Part shown: in pieces, positions 18,443 to 27,058 of the stretch | How positions within the stretch are numbered: position 1 is the stretch's first letter | Layout of the letters: each line of letters starts with the position of its first letter | Origin: Opitutia bacterium | GTDB taxonomy: Bacteria; Verrucomicrobiota; Verrucomicrobiia; Opitutales; Opitutaceae | Direction: 5' to 3' | Assembly (NCBI GenBank): GCA_016187945.1 | Contig: JACPIT010000005.1 | Location: 930,001-994,000, forward strand | Length of the DNA: 64,000 nt | Position numbers and translations under genes: made by a program | Notes under the pieces: generated by a model | Databases searched by the model: none | What the model saw: the letters and a program-made list of their open reading frames with translations, nothing else | What the model was told of the DNA's origin: nothing

Positions 18443-20266
18443 ATGAAGAACTCCCCGAAGCCGCTGAGCAAAAATCCGCACCTGATCCAGTGGGTGAATA
18501 AAATGGCCGCGCTGTGCAAGCCCGACGCCATCCACTGGGTCGATGGTTCGCAGGAGGAATACGACGCGTTGTGCGAACAGATGGTCGCCAGCGGAACGTT
18601 GATCAAACTCAACCAGAAGAAATGGCCCGGCTGTTTCCTCGCCCGCTCGGACGCGAGCGACGTCGCGCGCGTGGAAGACCGCACGTTCATCTGCTCGCTC
18701 TCGAAAGAGGCCGCGGGCCCGACGAACAACTGGGTCAACCCCTTCGAAATGCGCAAGACGCTCAAGGGCCTCTTCGACGGCTGCATGGAAGGTCGCACGA
18801 TGTATGTGCTGCCTTACAGCATGGGCCCGATCGGCTCGCCGATTTCGCAGATCGGCGTCGAGCTCACCGACTCGCCCTACGTCGTCGCGAACATGCGCAT
18901 CATGGCGCGCATCGGCCAAAAGGTGTTCGAGCTCATCGACGAGGATTTCAAGCGCGTCGTCCCGTGCGTGCACTCCGTCGGCGCCCCGCTCAAGAAGGGC
19001 CAGAAGGACGTCGTGTGGCCGTGCAACAAGGAGAAGTATATCGTCCACTTCCCCGAGACGCGCGAGATCTGGAGCTACGGCTCCGGCTACGGCGGCAACG
19101 CGCTGCTGGGCAAAAAGTGTTTCGCGCTCCGCATCGCCTCCGCGATGGCGCGCGACGAAGGCTGGATGGCCGAGCACATGCTCATTCTCGGCGTCGAGAG
19201 CCCGAAGGGCGAAAAGACCTACGTCGCAGCCGCGTTCCCGAGCGCGTGCGGCAAGACGAACTTCGCGATGCTGATCCCGCCGCCGCATTTCCAGAAGCAA
19301 GGCTGGAAGGTGTGGACCGTCGGCGACGACATCGCCTGGATCAAGCCCGACGCCAACGGCCGCCTGCGCGCGATCAATCCGGAAGCCGGCTTCTTCGGCG
19401 TGGCCCCCGGCACCGGCGACCACACCAACCCGAACGCCATGCAGGCGCTCGCGAAAAACTCGATCTTCACCAACGTCGCGCTCACCGACGACGGCGGCGT
19501 GTGGTGGGAAGGCATGACGAAGGAAGTGCCCGCGCACGTCATCGACTGGAAGGGCAACGACTGGACGCCCGAACTTGCGAAAGAGAAGGGCGTCACCGCC
19601 GCGCACGCCAACGCTCGCTTCACCGCGCCGGCGAAGCAGTGCCCGACGATCGACCCGGCCTGGGAGGACCCCGAGGGCGTGCCGATCCACGCGATCATCT
19701 TCGGCGGCCGCCGCGCTTCGACGATGCCGCTCGTGTTCCAGGCGTTCAACTGGTCCAGCGGCGTCTACATCGGCGCGACGATGGGCTCGGAAATGACCGC
19801 CGCCGCCGCCGGCACGATCGGCAAAGTCCGTCGCGATCCGATGGCGATGCTGCCGTTCTGCGGCTATAACATGGGCGACTACTTCCGCCACTGGATCAAC
19901 ATGCAGAAGGATCTCAGCGAGACGCCGCGCGTTTTCCACGTGAACTGGTTCCGCAAGGACAAGGACGGGAAATTCATGTGGCCCGGCTTCTCGGAAAACA
20001 TGCGCGTCTTGAAGTGGATCGTCGATCGCGTGCGCTCCGGCGGCCGCGCCAAGGAAACGCCGATCGGCTGGGTGCCGCGCTATCGCGACATCGAGTGGGA
20101 CGGCCTCGATTTCTCCGAGGAGCGCTTCAACGAGCTGCAGAAGTTCGAGCGCGAAGCATGGAAGACCGAGATCATCGGCCAGGAAGAACTCTTCTTCGAC
20201 CTGCACGCCACGATGCCGAAGGAGCTGATCTTCGAGCGCGAGCTGCTCATCTGCCGCATGCGCTGA
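18443..20266 (+). CDS. pckG: Phosphoenolpyruvate carboxykinase (GTP)
   Basis: This enzyme converts oxaloacetate plus GTP to PEP, CO2 and GDP, the first committed step of gluconeogenesis in the cytoplasm. At 607 residues it matches the GTP class, not the shorter ATP class. The P-loop [12 protein letters not shown] lies at about 265-276; the Cys is the reactive cysteine of GTP enzymes. Metal and substrate residues are in [15 protein letters not shown] (about 211-225), [26 protein letters not shown] and [11 protein letters not shown]. The start is ATG 18443, with the family-typical N-terminus. A terminator follows 30 bases on, so the gene is monocistronic. It fits the amino-acid-degrading genes elsewhere in the window. 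Confidence 0.98.
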   Translation: MKNSPKPLSKNPHLIQWVNKMAALCKPDAIHWVDGSQEEYDALCEQMVASGTLIKLNQKKWPGCFLARSDASDVARVEDRTFICSLSKEAAGPTNNWVNPFEMRKTLKGLFDGCMEGRTMYVLPYSMGPIGSPISQIGVELTDSPYVVANMRIMARIGQKVFELIDEDFKRVVPCVHSVGAPLKKGQKDVVWPCNKEKYIVHFPETREIWSYGSGYGGNALLGKKCFALRIASAMARDEGWMAEHMLILGVESPKGEKTYVAAAFPSACGKTNFAMLIPPPHFQKQGWKVWTVGDDIAWIKPDANGRLRAINPEAGFFGVAPGTGDHTNPNAMQALAKNSIFTNVALTDDGGVWWEGMTKEVPAHVIDWKGNDWTPELAKEKGVTAAHANARFTAPAKQCPTIDPAWEDPEGVPIHAIIFGGRRASTMPLVFQAFNWSSGVYIGATMGSEMTAAAAGTIGKVRRDPMAMLPFCGYNMGDYFRHWINMQKDLSETPRVFHVNWFRKDKDGKFMWPGFSENMRVLKWIVDRVRSGGRAKETPIGWVPRYRDIEWDGLDFSEERFNELQKFEREAWKTEIIGQEELFFDLHATMPKELIFERELLICRMR

Positions 20267-20296
20267 GCGCGCGTTGCGACCTCCCTTTGCCATTCG

Positions 20297-20321
20297 GGGC
20301 CGGCGAAAGCCGGCCCTTTTT
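20297..20321 (+). terminator. Rho-independent terminator of pckG
   Basis: GGGCCGGC at 20297-20304, GAAA loop, GCCGGCCC at 20309-20316, then TTTTT at 20317-20321. It lies 30 bases after the pckG stop. Confidence 0.93.
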
Positions 20322-20477
20322 CTTGGCTGCTCGCTGGCGATTTTGGGAGTTGGTCTTTGGGCGCGCTTCGCTTTGGTGAAGCGGTCACGGGCCGCTCCTC
20401 GATCTCACGCAACTCCGCGAGGACTGGCGCCGGCTGGTCCGCCGGAGCGCGTGGGCAACCCGCAAACTCGGAAAACC

Positions 20478-21815
20478 ATGCCACGTCCGATCGTCATCAT
20501 CCACGGCTGGAGCGACCGCTCCGCCAGTTTCGGCGCCTTGCGCACCTTTATCGGCTCCCTCGCGGGAGGAAAACTCTTCGAGATCAACCTCGCGGACTAC
20601 GTCTCGATGGACGACGAGGTCCGGTTCGACGACCTCGTCATCGGGATGCAGCGCGCGTGGACCGACGTGGGCCTGCCCACCAAGGCAGGCGCGGTCGACG
20701 TCGTCGTGCACAGCACCGGCGGACTCGTCATCCGCGATTGGCTCGCCACGAATTTCGCGGTCGGCGAGGCGCCGATCAAGCGACTGCTCATGCTCGCGCC
20801 GGCCAACTTCGGCTCGCCGCTCGCGCACAAGGGCCGCTCGTTCCTCGGCCGCGTGGTCAAGGGCTTCAATTCCGAAAAACCGTTCCAGACCGGCACGCAG
20901 ATCCTGAAAGGCCTCGAGCTCGCCAGCCCGTATTCGTGGGAGCTGGCCATGCGCGACCGCTTCGGCAACTCCAGCCACTTCGGCTCCGGCAAAATTCTCT
21001 GCACCGTGCTCGTCGGCAACGTGGGCTACAGCGGCATCATGGCCGCGGCCAACGAAGACGGCTCCGACGGCACCGTGCGCGCCTCGACGGCGAACCTGAA
21101 TTGCACGCTCATCGAGGCGGATTTCGCGACCGATCCCCAGAAGCCCACGTTCAAGGCATGGAACTCCACCGGCGGCACCGCGTTCCGCCTGCTCGACGGC
21201 GACAACCACAGCACCGCCGCCATGAAGGAAGGCGGGCCGCGCGATCCGAACGGCCGGGCGGCGATCGAGCGCGCGCTCACCGTGACGGACGAGGAATTCG
21301 ACGCCTGGTGCTCGCAATGCGCGCAGGAAACCGCGCAGATCACGACCGCGGCCGAGGAGAAAAAGGACGAGGCGCGTTACGGATACCAAAACACCGTCGT
21401 GCGCATCCGCGACGATGCCGGCGTCGACGTGCGCGACTACTTCCTCGAGTTCTACCTCGAGGACGAGGACGACCCGAAGAACCTCTTCTCGGAACTGTTC
21501 CACCGCGACGTGCTGCGCAGCGTCCACGCCTACGGCGACAACTCCGCTTACCGGAGCCTGATGGTGGATTGCACGACGCTGTTCCGCGACGTCGACAAGG
21601 AGCAGGAATACATGAAGGTCAGCGTGGTCGCGTCGCCGGAGTTCAAGACCAACGGCTACGTGGGCTACCGAACGTTCGCGGACGAGGATTTGGGCGGCCT
21701 GAAGCTGACGCGCGCGCAGATGCAGAAGGTCTTCCAGCCGCACCGGACCGTGCTGATCGACCTCACGCTGCGGCGCGAGCGCGCGCCGGAAGTTTTCCGG
21801 ATCAAGCCGGCGTGA
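20478..21815 (+). CDS. Lipase-like alpha/beta hydrolase
   Basis: This 445-residue protein has an N-terminal alpha/beta-hydrolase domain. The oxyanion strand IVIIHGWSD lies at 5-13, the nucleophile Ser79 in VVVHSTGGLVIRDWL, and NFGSPLAHKG follows as in lipases and palmitoyl-thioesterase-like proteins. The candidate acid/base lies in LLDGDNHSTAAM (about 238-249). The nucleophile elbow reads V-H-S-T-G, lacking the first Gly of GxSxG. Residues about 300-445 are beta-rich (RIRDDAGVDVRDYFLEFYLEDED, TVLIDLTLRRER) and unrecognised. There is no signal peptide, so it is probably cytoplasmic. Start ATG 20478; the upstream frame is intergenic sequence. Substrate unknown, probably lipid or ester. Confidence 0.82.
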   Translation: MPRPIVIIHGWSDRSASFGALRTFIGSLAGGKLFEINLADYVSMDDEVRFDDLVIGMQRAWTDVGLPTKAGAVDVVVHSTGGLVIRDWLATNFAVGEAPIKRLLMLAPANFGSPLAHKGRSFLGRVVKGFNSEKPFQTGTQILKGLELASPYSWELAMRDRFGNSSHFGSGKILCTVLVGNVGYSGIMAAANEDGSDGTVRASTANLNCTLIEADFATDPQKPTFKAWNSTGGTAFRLLDGDNHSTAAMKEGGPRDPNGRAAIERALTVTDEEFDAWCSQCAQETAQITTAAEEKKDEARYGYQNTVVRIRDDAGVDVRDYFLEFYLEDEDDPKNLFSELFHRDVLRSVHAYGDNSAYRSLMVDCTTLFRDVDKEQEYMKVSVVASPEFKTNGYVGYRTFADEDLGGLKLTRAQMQKVFQPHRTVLIDLTLRRERAPEVFRIKPA

Positions 21816-21897
21816 TTTCCGCCGCGTTTCCCGGCGGGCCGACCGCTCGTCACGGGAAAATTGCCGAAACAATTCCCCGGCGCACGGTCTCAGGATC

Positions 21898-22686
21898 ATG
21901 CGCCTTTTCGTTTGTGCGATGTTCAGTGCGGTGTGGCTCGCGGTGGCGGGCACGCACGCCGCCGAGCCGACGGCCGGCGAGCCGCCCGATCCGTTCGGCG
22001 GCGTGCCGGCGCCGCTGGCGGAGGCGTTGCGGAGTTACGGCAAGGACGCGCCGCGTTGGGCCTACACGCAGCGCTTCGTCGAGTTCGACCGCAAGGGCCG
22101 GGAAAACGAGAGCTGGATCGCACGCTTCGATCCCTCGCAGCACTACGACGTGCAGTGGACGCTCCTCGAAAAGAACGGCAAACCGATCACCGATTCGCAG
22201 CAGAAGAAATTCCGCAAGGAGCGCGCGAAACTCGAGCAGAAGGGCCGCGTGCGGCTCGGCGAGGCGCTCGACTTGAAGCGCGCGGCGCTGTTGCCCGACC
22301 AACCAGACTCGGTCGAGCTGCTGACCTACGAAGTGCCGCTGCGGCCGATCGAGGGCTCGCCGTTTCCGCCGGAGAAGTTCCAGGTGTTCGTGAAGGTCGC
22401 GCGCGAGAACCACGCGCTGCACGCGATCGATTTGAAACTGCGAGACCGCGTCCGCCTGGCGCTGGTGCTGAACGTGAAGGCGGCGGACGCGCACATCGAA
22501 TTCGCTGCGGTGCGGCCCGACACCGGACCCGCGATTGCGAAGATCGCCGCCAGCGCCGCGGGCTCGGTGGCGTTTATCCCGGTCGGCGGCCGCGTCGAAG
22601 CGACCCGCAGCGACTTCAAACGCGTGACGCCCTACGACGATCGCTTCGTGGTGAAGCCCGGCCCGTTGCGGACGATCGATTTCTGA
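21898..22686 (+). CDS. Exported protein of unknown function (paralogue A)
   Basis: This 262-residue protein has a signal peptide at 1-21 (cleavage THA-A). I recognise no named domain. It is paralogous to the protein at 35708-36454. Both share a W-A-[FY]-T-Q block (WAYTQRFVEFDRKG), R-[FY]-D-P-S, a Lys-rich QQKKFRKERAK segment, an EVPLRPI-like strand and the end DFKRVTPYDDR. The mature part looks beta-rich with a short Lys-rich helix, perhaps a LolA/outer-membrane-lipoprotein-like half-barrel; that is inference only. Start ATG 21898 precedes the signal. It is 82 bases after the hydrolase and may be co-transcribed with it. Confidence 0.75.
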   Translation: MRLFVCAMFSAVWLAVAGTHAAEPTAGEPPDPFGGVPAPLAEALRSYGKDAPRWAYTQRFVEFDRKGRENESWIARFDPSQHYDVQWTLLEKNGKPITDSQQKKFRKERAKLEQKGRVRLGEALDLKRAALLPDQPDSVELLTYEVPLRPIEGSPFPPEKFQVFVKVARENHALHAIDLKLRDRVRLALVLNVKAADAHIEFAAVRPDTGPAIAKIAASAAGSVAFIPVGGRVEATRSDFKRVTPYDDRFVVKPGPLRTIDF

Positions 22687-22780
22687 GCGGGCCCGCTCGA
22701 CCGGCCGCTCCGCGACTGGCGGCCGCGTGTCGGAGAAGTCGGCGGCTACCGCGGAGCTTCAGCGACGGAGGTTTGTGCCG

Positions 22781-23650
22781 ATGGAGGGGAATAATTCCCG
22801 TTTCCCCGTGACGCTGGACCACGCCACCATCGTATCGCTCGGTTCGCGCCTGCCGCCGTCGCTCGGCGTGTTGGGGCGCTTGCAGGCGTTGCTGGGGGAT
22901 GCGGACGCGGACGTCGACGACATCGTCGAACTCGTGAACATCGATCCCGCGCTCACCTTTCAGGTGATCAAGCTGGCGAACAGCGCCCTCTACGGGCTGC
23001 GGAGCCGGTGCGAATCGCTCGACGAAGCGGTGTCGCGCGTGGGGTTCGGAGACATTCATCAAATCGTGGGACTCGCGGTGTCGCGGCACGCGTTCCAAGG
23101 CGAGCTGCCGGTCTACGACATCGCGGGCGGCCGGCTCTGGGAAAACGCGGTGGCGGTCGGCACGCTGAATGCGGAGTTCGCGGCTTTGGCCGGCGGCGAT
23201 GCGCGCGCGGCATATGCGACCGGCTTGCTGCGCAGCATCGGCAAGGTGGTGGTGAACAATTTCGCGCCGCAGGTCGTTTATCCGGGCGAAGCGCGGGCGC
23301 CGAGCGCGCACGCGTGGGAAAAAGCGCAGCACGGCGTGAGCGCCGCGGAAATTTCGGCGGTGTTGCTCGATCACTGGCGGTTCTCGCCTGAGACCGTCGG
23401 TTCGGTGTGTGCGCATCACGCGCCGGAGGAGCAGCGGGAGTTTGCCGGCGCGGCCGCGCGGTTGCACCTCGCGTGCGGCGTCGTCGTAGGCTGGGGCTGC
23501 ACGCTGCCGGGCGAGAGCGCCGACTGGCGCGTCGACCCGGCGATGTTCGAGCGTGCGGGCATATCGCCGGAAGAAATCCCGGGTGCGGTGGAGCGCGCGC
23601 ACGCGCGTTTCGTCGCATGTTCGATGCTCGAGTGGTCGCACGCGGCGTGA
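22781..23650 (+). CDS. HDOD domain protein
   Basis: This 289-residue cytoplasmic protein has an HDOD domain (about 10-210), a degenerate HD-type module found in signalling proteins. The visible pattern is LPPSLGVLGRLQALLGDADADVDDIVELVNIDPALTFQVIKLANSA, then SLDEAVSRVGFGDI and YATGLLRSIGKVVV, where the HD-type His-Asp is lost (GLLRSIGK). ATG 22781 is preferred because GGAGG lies 9 bases upstream; a GTG at 22727 would add 18 unconserved residues. No output domain is fused. HDOD proteins commonly take part in cyclic-dinucleotide or chemotaxis-linked regulation. Specific role unknown. Confidence 0.88.
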   Translation: MEGNNSRFPVTLDHATIVSLGSRLPPSLGVLGRLQALLGDADADVDDIVELVNIDPALTFQVIKLANSALYGLRSRCESLDEAVSRVGFGDIHQIVGLAVSRHAFQGELPVYDIAGGRLWENAVAVGTLNAEFAALAGGDARAAYATGLLRSIGKVVVNNFAPQVVYPGEARAPSAHAWEKAQHGVSAAEISAVLLDHWRFSPETVGSVCAHHAPEEQREFAGAAARLHLACGVVVGWGCTLPGESADWRVDPAMFERAGISPEEIPGAVERAHARFVACSMLEWSHAA

Positions 23651-23759
23651 TGTCGTTCGCGCTCCGAGGTGGCCCGGCCTCTCCGGGGACGGGAGCGCAG
23701 TCGCGAATCCCCCGCCCGCGTCCGGAGATCGCTGGCCATCCCTTCCCGTCGTCCGGCGC

Positions 23760-24332
23760 TCAGCGCGCGGCCGCGGCGATCGTGATCGCGGAGTAGGCGA
23801 AGAGCGCGACCATCGCGACCGCGAACGCGGCGCGCACGACGGTGCTGACCAAAAAGCCGAGCGCGGCGCCGAGACCGGATTTCAGCGCCTCGCGGTCGGT
23901 GCGCTGGCCGAGGAGTTTTTCCGCGGCGACGGCGCCGAGGATCGTGCCGAGCAGCAGGGCCGGCAGGGAGAAAAACATGCCGACGAGCGCGCCGCCGCCC
24001 GCGCCGGTCATGCCCCATTTCGAGCCACCGAAGAGGCGCGCGCCGAGCAGGGTGCAGGCAAAGTCGGCGACGACGGAAAACAGCCAGAACACGCCGATCC
24101 AGACGACCGCGGCGGTGCTGACGCTCGCCGGCAGGAGGAGTTTGTGCAGCAGCGCGCCGGCGAAAATCAGCGTCGTGCCCGGGAGCAACGGGACGACCGA
24201 GCCGACGAGTCCGCCGAGGAGCAGGAGCGAGGTGAGCGTCCAGATCGCATAGTTCACGGTCGGCACGATGGCCGGGTCGCGGCGCGGGGCAAATGCCGGA
24301 TGCGATTTCGGAAACGCGACGGGGGATTCCAC
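23760..24332 (-). CDS. DUF456 family membrane protein
   Basis: This 190-residue protein has about four or five hydrophobic helices, and the DUF456 pattern begins at LTSLLLLGGLVGSVVPLLPGTTLIFAG. The middle GSKWGMTGAGGGALVGMFF and GTILGAVAAEKL match the Gly-rich blocks of the family. No ATG is available near the N-terminus. GTG 24332 is used here, but GTG 24257 would start close to the first helix (VNYAIWTL) and may be correct, which would give 165 residues. Function of DUF456 is unknown. It is convergent with the HDOD gene and flanked upstream by palindromic repeats. Confidence 0.83.
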   Translation of the reverse strand: MESPVAFPKSHPAFAPRRDPAIVPTVNYAIWTLTSLLLLGGLVGSVVPLLPGTTLIFAGALLHKLLLPASVSTAAVVWIGVFWLFSVVADFACTLLGARLFGGSKWGMTGAGGGALVGMFFSLPALLLGTILGAVAAEKLLGQRTDREALKSGLGAALGFLVSTVVRAAFAVAMVALFAYSAITIAAAAR

Positions 24333-24362
24333 GAGCGGCCCCGAACTCCCGCGACGGAAACT

Positions 24363-24436
24363 GTAGGAGCGGCTTTACGCCGCGATTCGGACGAGGCGTG
24401 CGCAGCGAACCAATCGCGGCGTAAAGCCGCTCCTAC
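24363..24436. repeat. GTAG palindrome, family A
   Basis: GTAGGAGCGGCTTTACGCCG at the left and its exact complement ending CTCCTAC at the right; the centre differs from the copies at 9214 and 26927. Confidence 0.88.
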
Positions 24437-24460
24437 AGTCTTCGCGGACGGGGGTCGGTG

Positions 24461-24522
24461 GTAGCGCGGTGCTTTAGCCCGCGCGGGGAGATTTTCAGAC
24501 GCGGGCTGAAGCACCGCGCTAC
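24461..24522. repeat. GTAG palindrome, family B
   Basis: GTAGCGCGGTGCTTTAGCCC at the left and its complement ending CACCGCGCTAC at the right. It lies 24 bases beyond a family A element. Confidence 0.88.
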
Positions 24523-24627
24523 TTCGAGCGAGCGCTGTGCTTTCGACTAGCGGTGCTTCACCGCCTCCGACTGTAAGACGAACATCGTTGTTGTGTCCGG
24601 CTTCGACGCCCGCACTCTCCCGCGCCG

Positions 24628-24942
24628 ATGCCTGCCCCGATACCCCACGACGACGCGGTGCACAGCGAAGCGTTTCTCCACACGCTCATGCGCCGGCAAC
24701 TGAAACTCTCGATTGCCTGCGCGGCGGCCTTTCTGGTCGTGCTGCTCGGGCTGCCGCTCGCGAATTACTTCGCGCCCGCGCTGATGGCGACGCGCATCGG
24801 GGGCTTCACGCTGAGCTGGCTGCTGCTGGGCGTGCTGTTCTTCCCGGCGGTATGGGCGATTTCGTTCCTGTTCATCAAGCGCTCGATCTGGCTCGAGCGG
24901 GACGAAGTCGAGCAGGTGAAAAAGGGGAGGGCCGAGCAATGA
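24628..24942 (+). CDS. DUF485 small membrane protein
   Basis: This 104-residue protein has two helices (about 26-48 and 58-82). The H-x-L-M-R-R-Q-L-K-L start of the first helix and the following GLPLANYFAP match DUF485 (YjcH family). In E. coli yjcH lies directly upstream of the acetate permease actP, and the same order and overlap occur here (stop overlaps the next ATG as ATGA). It is probably a subunit or assembly partner of the symporter, which is inference from gene pairing. The start follows CGCCG without a clear ribosome binding site. Confidence 0.85.
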   Translation: MPAPIPHDDAVHSEAFLHTLMRRQLKLSIACAAAFLVVLLGLPLANYFAPALMATRIGGFTLSWLLLGVLFFPAVWAISFLFIKRSIWLERDEVEQVKKGRAEQ

Positions 24943-26807
24943 GCGCGCTGCCTCTCTTCCTCGCGCAAGCGTCGAGCGGCCTGCTCGGCGGCGTCGATCC
25001 GTGGATTTTCGCGTTCTCGTTCGTCACGGTCGCAGTGACGATCTGGATGGGTTTCCGCTCGGCGCGGACGTCGAAGACCGCGAGCGATTTCTTCGTGGCG
25101 GGGCGCTCGGTGTCGGTGGGCTGGAACGCGTCGGCGATCTCCGGCGAGTATCTTTCGGCGGCGTCGTTCATGGGCGTGGCGGGCATGGTGATGTCGAGCG
25201 GCTACGACGCGCTGTGGTATCCGGTGTGTTACGCGTGCGGGTATCTGTTCCTGCTGTTGTTCATCGCGGGGCCGCTGCGGCGGTTCGGCGCCTACACGAT
25301 TCCGGATTTTGCGGAGGGCCGGTTCGACTCGCCGCTGTTCCGGAAAATCGCGGTGTGCTTCGTGCTGTTCATCGGATTTTTCTACACGATGCCGCAGATG
25401 AAGGGCGCGGGCACGACGCTGGCGTATATTTTCCAGGCGGTGGATCTGCGCGGCGGCTGGCTGGAGTTCCTGGCGCCGCGCAACGCCGAGGGCATCGCGC
25501 AAATCGGTTTTCCGTATTGGGGTGGCGTCGTGCTCGTCGGTGCGGTGATCACGCTGAACGTCGCGCTCGGGGGCATGAAGGGCATCACGCTCGTGCAGGC
25601 TTTCCAGTATTGGATGAAGATGTTCGCGATCAGCGTGCCGGTGTTCGTGCTGATGGCGGTCTACGGATTCTACGGCGCGCATGTCGGCGCGAATGACGGG
25701 CGTTCGCTCGCGGCGGCGCCGGACGCGGCGCCGATCGTGCAGACGGTCGAGCGCAAGCCGCTCGTGGAAAAAGCGCCGAAGGACGCGGCGTGGGTCTCGC
25801 CGTTCGGGCCGTTGACGACGAAGGCGGCGAAAGCGGCGGGCCTCAACGACGAGCAGGCGCGGCCGTTTTCGCTGCTCTACACATACTCGCTCATCATCGC
25901 GCTCGTGTGCGGGACGGCGGGCTTGCCGCACATTCTCGTGCGGTTCTACACGAATCCCGACGGCGTGGCGGCGAAGCGCACGACGATGTGGGTGATGATT
26001 CTCATCGGCATCTTCTATGTGTTCCCGCCGGTGTTCGGCGTCATCGGGCGCAATCTGCTGCCGGAGCTTTACGCCGCCACCGGCGCGAAGGGCACGGACA
26101 AGGTCGTGCTCGAACTGCCGCGCGCGGTCGGGGGCGTGTGGGGCAGCGTGCTCAGCGGCATCACGTGCGCGGGCGCATTCGCGGCGTTCATGAGCACGTT
26201 CAGCGGGCTGCTCGTGTCGATGACGGGCGCGCTGGCGCACGACGTCTACGGCCGGATGCTCAAGCCGCACGCGACGCCGGCGGAGCGGCTGCGGATGTTC
26301 AAGATCGCGGCGGTCGCGATCGGCGCGGTGGCGATCGGGCTCGGGTGTTTCGTCGAGCCGTTGGAAATCAACTTCATGGTCGGGCAGGCGTTCGCCATCG
26401 CGGCGGCGAGTTATTTTCCGCTGCTGTTCATGAGCGTGTGGTGGCGCGGCATGACGATGACCGGCGCGGCGACCGGCATGTTGTGCGGCGGCCTGCTGGC
26501 GCTCGCGGCGGCGACGGCCGTGAACGTGAGCAACCTCGCGCTCGACAAGGGACCGATGGGGAAACTCTTCGCGGGCTTCGCGCCGATGAATGCGTTTTGG
26601 AAAACTCATCCGCTGCTCCGCATCCTCTGCGAGCAGCCGGCGATCTGGACGGTGCCGCTCGCGATCACGCTGATGATCGTCGTGTCGAAGCTCACCGTGG
26701 CGAAGGTGCCGGGCGACATCCGCATGAAGATGCTGGTGCTGCACGCGCCGGAGACGCTCGGATTGAAGAACGAGTATATCCAGGAGCACGCGGGCCCGGG
26801 GCATTGA
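24939..26807 (+). CDS. Solute:sodium symporter, acetate-permease type
   Basis: This 622-residue protein of the SSS family has about 13-14 helices and imports a carboxylate with Na+ or H+. Family features are ASDFFVAGRSVSVGWNASAISGEYLSAASFMG (about 46-76), GFFYTMPQMKGAGTTL and GTAGLPHILVRFYT. The C-terminal part is SGITCAGAFAAFMSTFSGLLVS. It resembles ActP-like acetate/glycolate permeases, also from the DUF485 partner. A periplasm- or cytoplasm-facing loop at about 255-300 is longer and charged (APIVQTVERKPLVEKAPKDA). Acetate uptake is the best guess; other short carboxylates are possible. Palindromic repeats bracket the two-gene unit on both sides. Confidence 0.93.
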   Translation: MSALPLFLAQASSGLLGGVDPWIFAFSFVTVAVTIWMGFRSARTSKTASDFFVAGRSVSVGWNASAISGEYLSAASFMGVAGMVMSSGYDALWYPVCYACGYLFLLLFIAGPLRRFGAYTIPDFAEGRFDSPLFRKIAVCFVLFIGFFYTMPQMKGAGTTLAYIFQAVDLRGGWLEFLAPRNAEGIAQIGFPYWGGVVLVGAVITLNVALGGMKGITLVQAFQYWMKMFAISVPVFVLMAVYGFYGAHVGANDGRSLAAAPDAAPIVQTVERKPLVEKAPKDAAWVSPFGPLTTKAAKAAGLNDEQARPFSLLYTYSLIIALVCGTAGLPHILVRFYTNPDGVAAKRTTMWVMILIGIFYVFPPVFGVIGRNLLPELYAATGAKGTDKVVLELPRAVGGVWGSVLSGITCAGAFAAFMSTFSGLLVSMTGALAHDVYGRMLKPHATPAERLRMFKIAAVAIGAVAIGLGCFVEPLEINFMVGQAFAIAAASYFPLLFMSVWWRGMTMTGAATGMLCGGLLALAAATAVNVSNLALDKGPMGKLFAGFAPMNAFWKTHPLLRILCEQPAIWTVPLAITLMIVVSKLTVAKVPGDIRMKMLVLHAPETLGLKNEYIQEHAGPGH

Positions 26808-26841
26808 GCGGCAACGTGTGATCTGCGGTGCGTCGGGTGGA

Positions 26842-26902
26842 GTAGCGCGGTGCTTTGGCCCGCGCCGGGAGATACTCAGCGCGGGCTAAAGCACCGCGCT
26901 AC
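26842..26902. repeat. GTAG palindrome, family B
   Basis: GTAGCGCGGTGCTTTGGCCC and the inverted complement ending GCACCGCGCTAC. It begins 34 bases after the symporter stop. Confidence 0.86.
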
Positions 26903-26926
26903 TCCAAGGCCGCGCATGCGGAAACT

Positions 26927-27000
26927 GTAGGAGCGGCTTTACGCCGCGACTCGAATGCGGCGCCGCTCTCGAACCAATCGCGCCGTAAAGCCGCGCCGAC
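26927..27000. repeat. GTAG palindrome, family A (right arm decayed)
   Basis: The left arm GTAGGAGCGGCTTTACGCCG is intact; the right arm reads GCGCCGTAAAGCCGCGCCGAC and has lost the terminal CTAC. The sequence lies 59 bases upstream of the next gene. Confidence 0.8.
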
Positions 27001-27058
27001 AATCTTGATTGTCCGGATGCGGCTTGCGCCGAGTGGGGCGGCGGCATTTTCTCGGACG

